From Synaphobranchus kaupii (lineage: Eukaryota > Chordata > Actinopteri > Anguilliformes > Synaphobranchidae), in NCBI GenBank assembly GCA_029718625.1, contig CM056380.1, positions 99,254,926 to 99,318,925 on the forward strand: a DNA stretch of 64,000 nucleotides, read 5' to 3'. Of this stretch, positions 60,074 through 64,000 are shown piece by piece. The notes under the pieces were generated by a model. That model saw only the letters and a list, made by a program, of their open reading frames with translations. It did no database searches and was not told the origin of the DNA. Both the position numbers and the translations under genes were made by a program. Numbering within the stretch: position 1 is the first letter of the stretch; each line of letters opens with the position of its first letter.

Positions 60074-60193
60074 ATGGCCCATAAAACATGTTCTACTACT
60101 GGCTGTCGGGATGTTAAATCACTGCACACCCTTGCAAAAGATCCAATTCTGTGCCAAAAAAAATGGATCGATTTTATTAAAGGTCTCACGGCC
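60074..60193 (+). pseudogene. THAP-type zinc-finger exon remnant
   Basis: From ATG at 60074 the frame gives 40 residues before TAG: MAHKTCSTTGCRDVKSLHTL, then AKDPILCQKKWIDFIKGLTA. The pattern C-x4-C, SLHTLAKDP and KKWIDFI is the first half of the C2CH THAP domain (C-x(2-4)-C ... P ... W ... F). The second Cys/His pair would come from a later exon; AAAG followed by GTCTCAC near 60180 is a possible donor. THAP domains occur in host THAP proteins and in P-element and Kolobok transposases. In this repeat-like region a transposon origin is likelier. Confidence 0.5.
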
Positions 60194-60196
60194 TAG

Positions 60197-62440
60197 AAAC
60201 TGACCTAGAATTTACCAACTTTTTGCATTGATGTGCAGAGTGGCATGGTAAAATATGTGCTGGTAAAATATGAATTTGGTGCTACCTCCCATTTTTTTGT
60301 TTTTGCATAAGAAAAAAATCACCAGGTTTAACGATCCATTCTGACGTCATTACTGGGCTCCTGTAAAATAATTTTTAACAATGTCACTCGGATAAACCCA
60401 CCCTCTGTCAGCCTCTAAAGAAGAGGGTAGGGTAACCCCAGCCTTTTCCTCCTTTAGCATCTATCACCAAAGAGTATAATTACGAGCAAGCGGAGATTTC
60501 AAACATGTTAAAGAGTAACAAAACACGCTGGTTTCGCTTGACCCCGCCCACTTTTGAAATTTAAAAAAAATGCCAAAATCTGGGCGTGATAAGGTAATAA
60601 TATAGGGGCTCAGCTCCAGGTATCAAACCACGCCCCAGCTTTTTTTTTCCACTAGTAGCCAAAAGCTCATTTCAACTCTGGACAGCCCTCACAGCAGCTT
60701 ATCTCTCTCTCTCTCTCTCAAGCTGCTGCCGAGCTGTCGAGCACCCGTTTGAGCTTATAATGATGTGGCCAGCAAACAGAAAATCACACGCTGTCCAAGT
60801 AGTTACCCACGCCATGTAGACTAGGCTACTCATTTTACAAAGGCTGTCAATCACACTACCTGCAAGCATAGGTGTCAACCCATATGGTTTGCCCATATAA
60901 AATACGGGTTTTCCCCCTTTTCGATACGGGCGTATAAGGTTATGATACGGGAAATCTCTAATATGTTTTTTTTTTCCCCCAAACATTTTCCAACATAATT
61001 TAATCGCAGCAATCACATTCTTTCTCCCTCTCTCTGCTATATTCTCTCGATTTCTGAGGCAGTGGGAAAAGCAAGTAGTGGAGACCTAAAAATGCATTTT
61101 ATAACAATTAACAACAAAGACACAGTAGCCTAGCCCACATAACTAACAACTATCTAACGTTAGTTATAGCGAACAGTTAAATGGTTATGACTGGACAATG
61201 TTCATGTTTATGCAATTTTGACCGAAATTAGATAGCTTAATTCTCCGTGACATTTTAATGTGGTGGCTATGACTCAATTGAGCAAAGTTACAAGTTTAAT
61301 TGTAAATTAATTAATGGCTAACTTAGCAGTCTTTAACAATGTTAAACCTGCACTCGGTTGTAAGTGTGTGGGGTGTCTCAGTGACTGTTTCACTGTTTTA
61401 AAATGAGCACCTTGCTGAATTTGTATGTACACAGTCATTATATGAAAAGCTAAATTCAGGAATTAAATAAACTTGAATCACACAAATAACTGTGGTGGCT
61501 AATGATTTTAATAGATAATGGCAGGCATGAAAATAAGGGCAGCTCTTTCCAGATATTGACAACAGATATGTGCAAGATAACAATAGGCCTATTGGTTTCC
61601 ATTTCAAAAGTGACTTCATTAACCAACAAAATGTAAATAACTGCTCTCCTCCACAGTCAGCACTGCAGGTCACACTGAACGGTGTTGTGTGTAATAGTTT
61701 GTTTACAAAACATATTCGACATAAACAGGCCAGCAAGGGCAGAGTGTGAACAAAGTAAACAATTGATACTTTACTTACCTCGTCAGACCGTTAAATTTTG
61801 TTTTGTTTTAACATAAAAATACAGGAAATGTCTACACCGTGCATGCAACGTAGAGAGTAGCTCTCCACGTCCCTGTCAGATATGCAGTTTTCATATGCTT
61901 TATACTATATATTTATTTTTAATAAAGTAGCCTATATATTTTTTTTTTAAAATAAACTAGCTAGCTACTTGCAAAGCTAGACTGAAAAAAAACAAGGGAC
62001 TATCAAGTTAACTATAAAAAAATATATACCAAAAATAAATAGGCTACTATAACTAGAATTTTCAAAAAAGTTAAACTGTAAGCTAGCTATATCACTCGCT
62101 TGCTCTCTCTATCTCCTCTCCACGCAGATCAACCGCTTCGCTGCCCGCCCTCGCTCCAAAACTTTGGTGGGCGTAGCTGTACAGGTTTCTATTTCATCAC
62201 CGAGGGGAATACGTCACAGGAGGAAATCTCTGGCCAATCACAGATTGAATATGAAGTACCTAACGTTTTTCCACTAGAGACACTTTTGAGCCAGATTCTT
62301 AAAGTTTACACTTTATTTGTGCGGACTGCAGTAATTTGTCAAGATTTGGACCAGGATTAATCAGTAATACTTAGAAAAAACCAAATGTATCAGTTTTCAT
62401 CTAAAATGATGTTCAGCTCGAAGGGTAAAAAACTCACTGG
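60197..62440. other. Repeat-like region, unclassified
   Basis: A block with the style of old fish transposon sequence: GGTGTCAACCCATATGG with AATACGGGTTTT (60868-60910), repeated TAGCCTA/CTAGCTAGCTA words, and a promoter-like stretch with CCAATCACAG (62235) and CT-rich sequence (62100-62150). Limits, ends and a coding core could not be defined. Confidence 0.3.
60701..60720 (+). repeat. (CT)n microsatellite
   Basis: CT dinucleotide run within the unclassified repeat-like region. Confidence 0.9.

Positions 62441-62444
<4 letters not shown>

Positions 62445-62499
<55 letters not shown>
62445..62499. repeat. (AT)n tract, ~27 units
   Basis: Pure AT dinucleotide repeat, the longest in the window and potentially cruciform-forming. 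Confidence 0.97.
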
Positions 62500-62500
<1 letters not shown>

Positions 62501-63283
62501 CAATAAGTTTTCCCTTAAAACACCTGACCAACATGTTTGGTAGACCTTGTAGAATAATATAAAATTAACAAAAAAAATGGGACTTTAGGCTGCAGTTCAT
62601 ATCTGAGACAAGATAAGACCAATATCAGGAAACTCACAATTCTGCATGAACAAGTTATGTGGCTGACACAAAGCTGTGAAGCTGGTTGTGAAATAAAAAG
62701 AGAAGAATGAATGAACATAACAAAATCGTAACCCAAGAAAACAGTACCTCAGAAAAAACATAGTGACACAGAAGATAACACCATGATGTCCCTCTTGAAA
62801 TACCAATATTTGTGTGTAATTCTGTACACAGATACTGGTCCTATACTTGACCACGATCCAACATTAAATGTGAACAGATGTTATTGTATTAGAAGGTCTA
62901 ACATATCACCACTTGGAACCCAAAATTCTCCCAAATGACCCCCCCATCCATGGTTCTGACATTACACACTACTGCTGTGGAACCGTCAAGAGAAGGTTGG
63001 GGGGCATGTCCTATGTTACACGTGTAACACCTAAAGACCTTGACAACACATGCAGCATTTGCTCGCTGAGTTTGTTGGTGAGCGCAATGGTCATAAAAGG
63101 AACCAAACTGGCCCACTCCCACATGCCTGAAAAAATAGAAACGCAGAGAAACGTATCATAGGTAGCAATTCCGTCCCTCTCACTGATTACTGCTCTGGTT
63201 TAAATAACCCCTCTGGATAAAATAACCAATGTAGAACTGCTGATATAAGTATCTAGTTCTTAAGGTTCCTCCCCTCCCCCCTT

Positions 63284-63366
63284 GCTCTCCCTCTCTCTCT
63301 CTGGTGTGGGACCACAAGAGACCCAGCAATTTCCTACATTTTGTCTCTCTCTCTCTCTCTCTCTAT
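63284..63366 (+). repeat. Two (CT)n runs
   Basis: CTCTCT runs at about 63284-63302 and 63343-63366, separated by 40 bp of unique sequence. Confidence 0.9.
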
Positions 63367-64000
63367 CCTCCAAGAGCATCCATTACCCCAAGGTCACCTC
63401 TGCACACAAAGAAGAAGACGAAGAAGAACAGACAGAGGGAATGCATGAGCCCAACTTACAAATGAAAACTGAAGTGGCTCCCTTATTTTGCATTCCACGA
63501 TGCCTTTGAACGCTCCAAGGCGAGCTCGAGTATGAAAATTACGCTCACAGGGTTTAATTACTATTGGGGGTCTTTATTGAAAACGCACGCACACTGCAGA
63601 ATTGGGCTTTATTACAGTCACAGGCTCTCTAATCAAATCATATGACCATTAAATATTTAAGCTTTTGCACAAGCTGTTCAGCTGAGTTGTGGATAGATGT
63701 TGCAAAAAAAAAAAATACATTTTTTATTTCAATTTGTAAAACAATAAAGTCAATTTCTGCTTGAGTTTTTCACTGAACTGTGATTCAGCGGTGTGCAGTG
63801 CCACGGGCATCCTTGTCTGTCAAAAAGAGTGGATACATGGGCAAAGAAGCCCTGCTCAGATACACTCCATACATCTCCCATCTCCAGCCACGTGAAACTT
63901 TACACAAACAGTAATTAAAAAACCAGCACATCTAATTAGGAACTGAATCATGACTATCCCTCAATGGTGGCGAAGGCCGGGGGGTGGTGGGTAATTGCAG

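Larger units (their letters stand above)
35395..64000 (-). other. fhit: fhit intron 5' of the 146-nt exon (partial)
   Basis: The exon carrying the start codon (human residues 1-34) was sought on the minus strand and not found, so this intron exceeds 28.6 kb. Stretches where I recognise nothing: 35395-36810, 39701-42169, 53427-55492, 57587-58136, 59097-60073 and 62500-64000. Confidence 0.8.

Overview
The window is vertebrate and almost certainly teleost genomic DNA. It is AT-rich, intron-dominated and crowded with fish-type repeats: hAT elements with 8-bp target duplications, Tc1/mariner relics, 5S-rRNA-derived SINEs, two LINEs, and many foldback or MITE elements. The species cannot be fixed from the sequence alone.

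The only host gene found is fhit (fragile histidine triad, a diadenosine triphosphate hydrolase), on the minus strand. Three consecutive coding exons are visible: 35249-35394 (146 nt), a 30-nt microexon at 31732-31761, and the HIT-motif exon at 11717-11785 (69 nt). Their splice sites and phases join without a gap and cover about residues 35-116 of the 147-residue human protein. The start-codon exon must lie beyond 64000 and the last coding exon before position 1; I looked for both inside and did not find them. All the rest is fhit intron: over 11.7 kb, 19.9 kb, 3.5 kb and over 28.6 kb in + order.

Layout. 1-11.7 kb: Tc1 relic, a 2.7-kb foldback element with 6-bp TSD, a 1.7-kb hAT with perfect TSD, two 5S-derived SINEs, and a near-perfect 178-bp-arm palindrome right next to the HIT exon. 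11.8-31.7 kb: a 1-kb foldback element, a probable solo LTR, a nested stack of transposons (21.4-26.2 kb) including a TTAA element carrying an exon-like acidic ORF, a hAT fragment with a zinc-finger exon, and a Jockey/I-like LINE. 31.8-35.2 kb: a perfect 23-bp hairpin and a Tc1 deletion derivative with about 124-bp arms. 35.4-64 kb: an almost intact LINE reverse transcriptase broken by one stop, more foldback copies, an 8.2-kb minisatellite of roughly 370 units of 22 bp, a second hAT with a MITE inside it, two tRNA-like sequences, a THAP-type exon and long AT runs.

The most noteworthy biology is the combination: the fish orthologue of the gene at human fragile site FRA3B carries a very large, strand-asymmetric minisatellite, several long palindromes and AT repeats. 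The very long apparent ORFs in 45-53 kb are products of the repeat unit, not genes.
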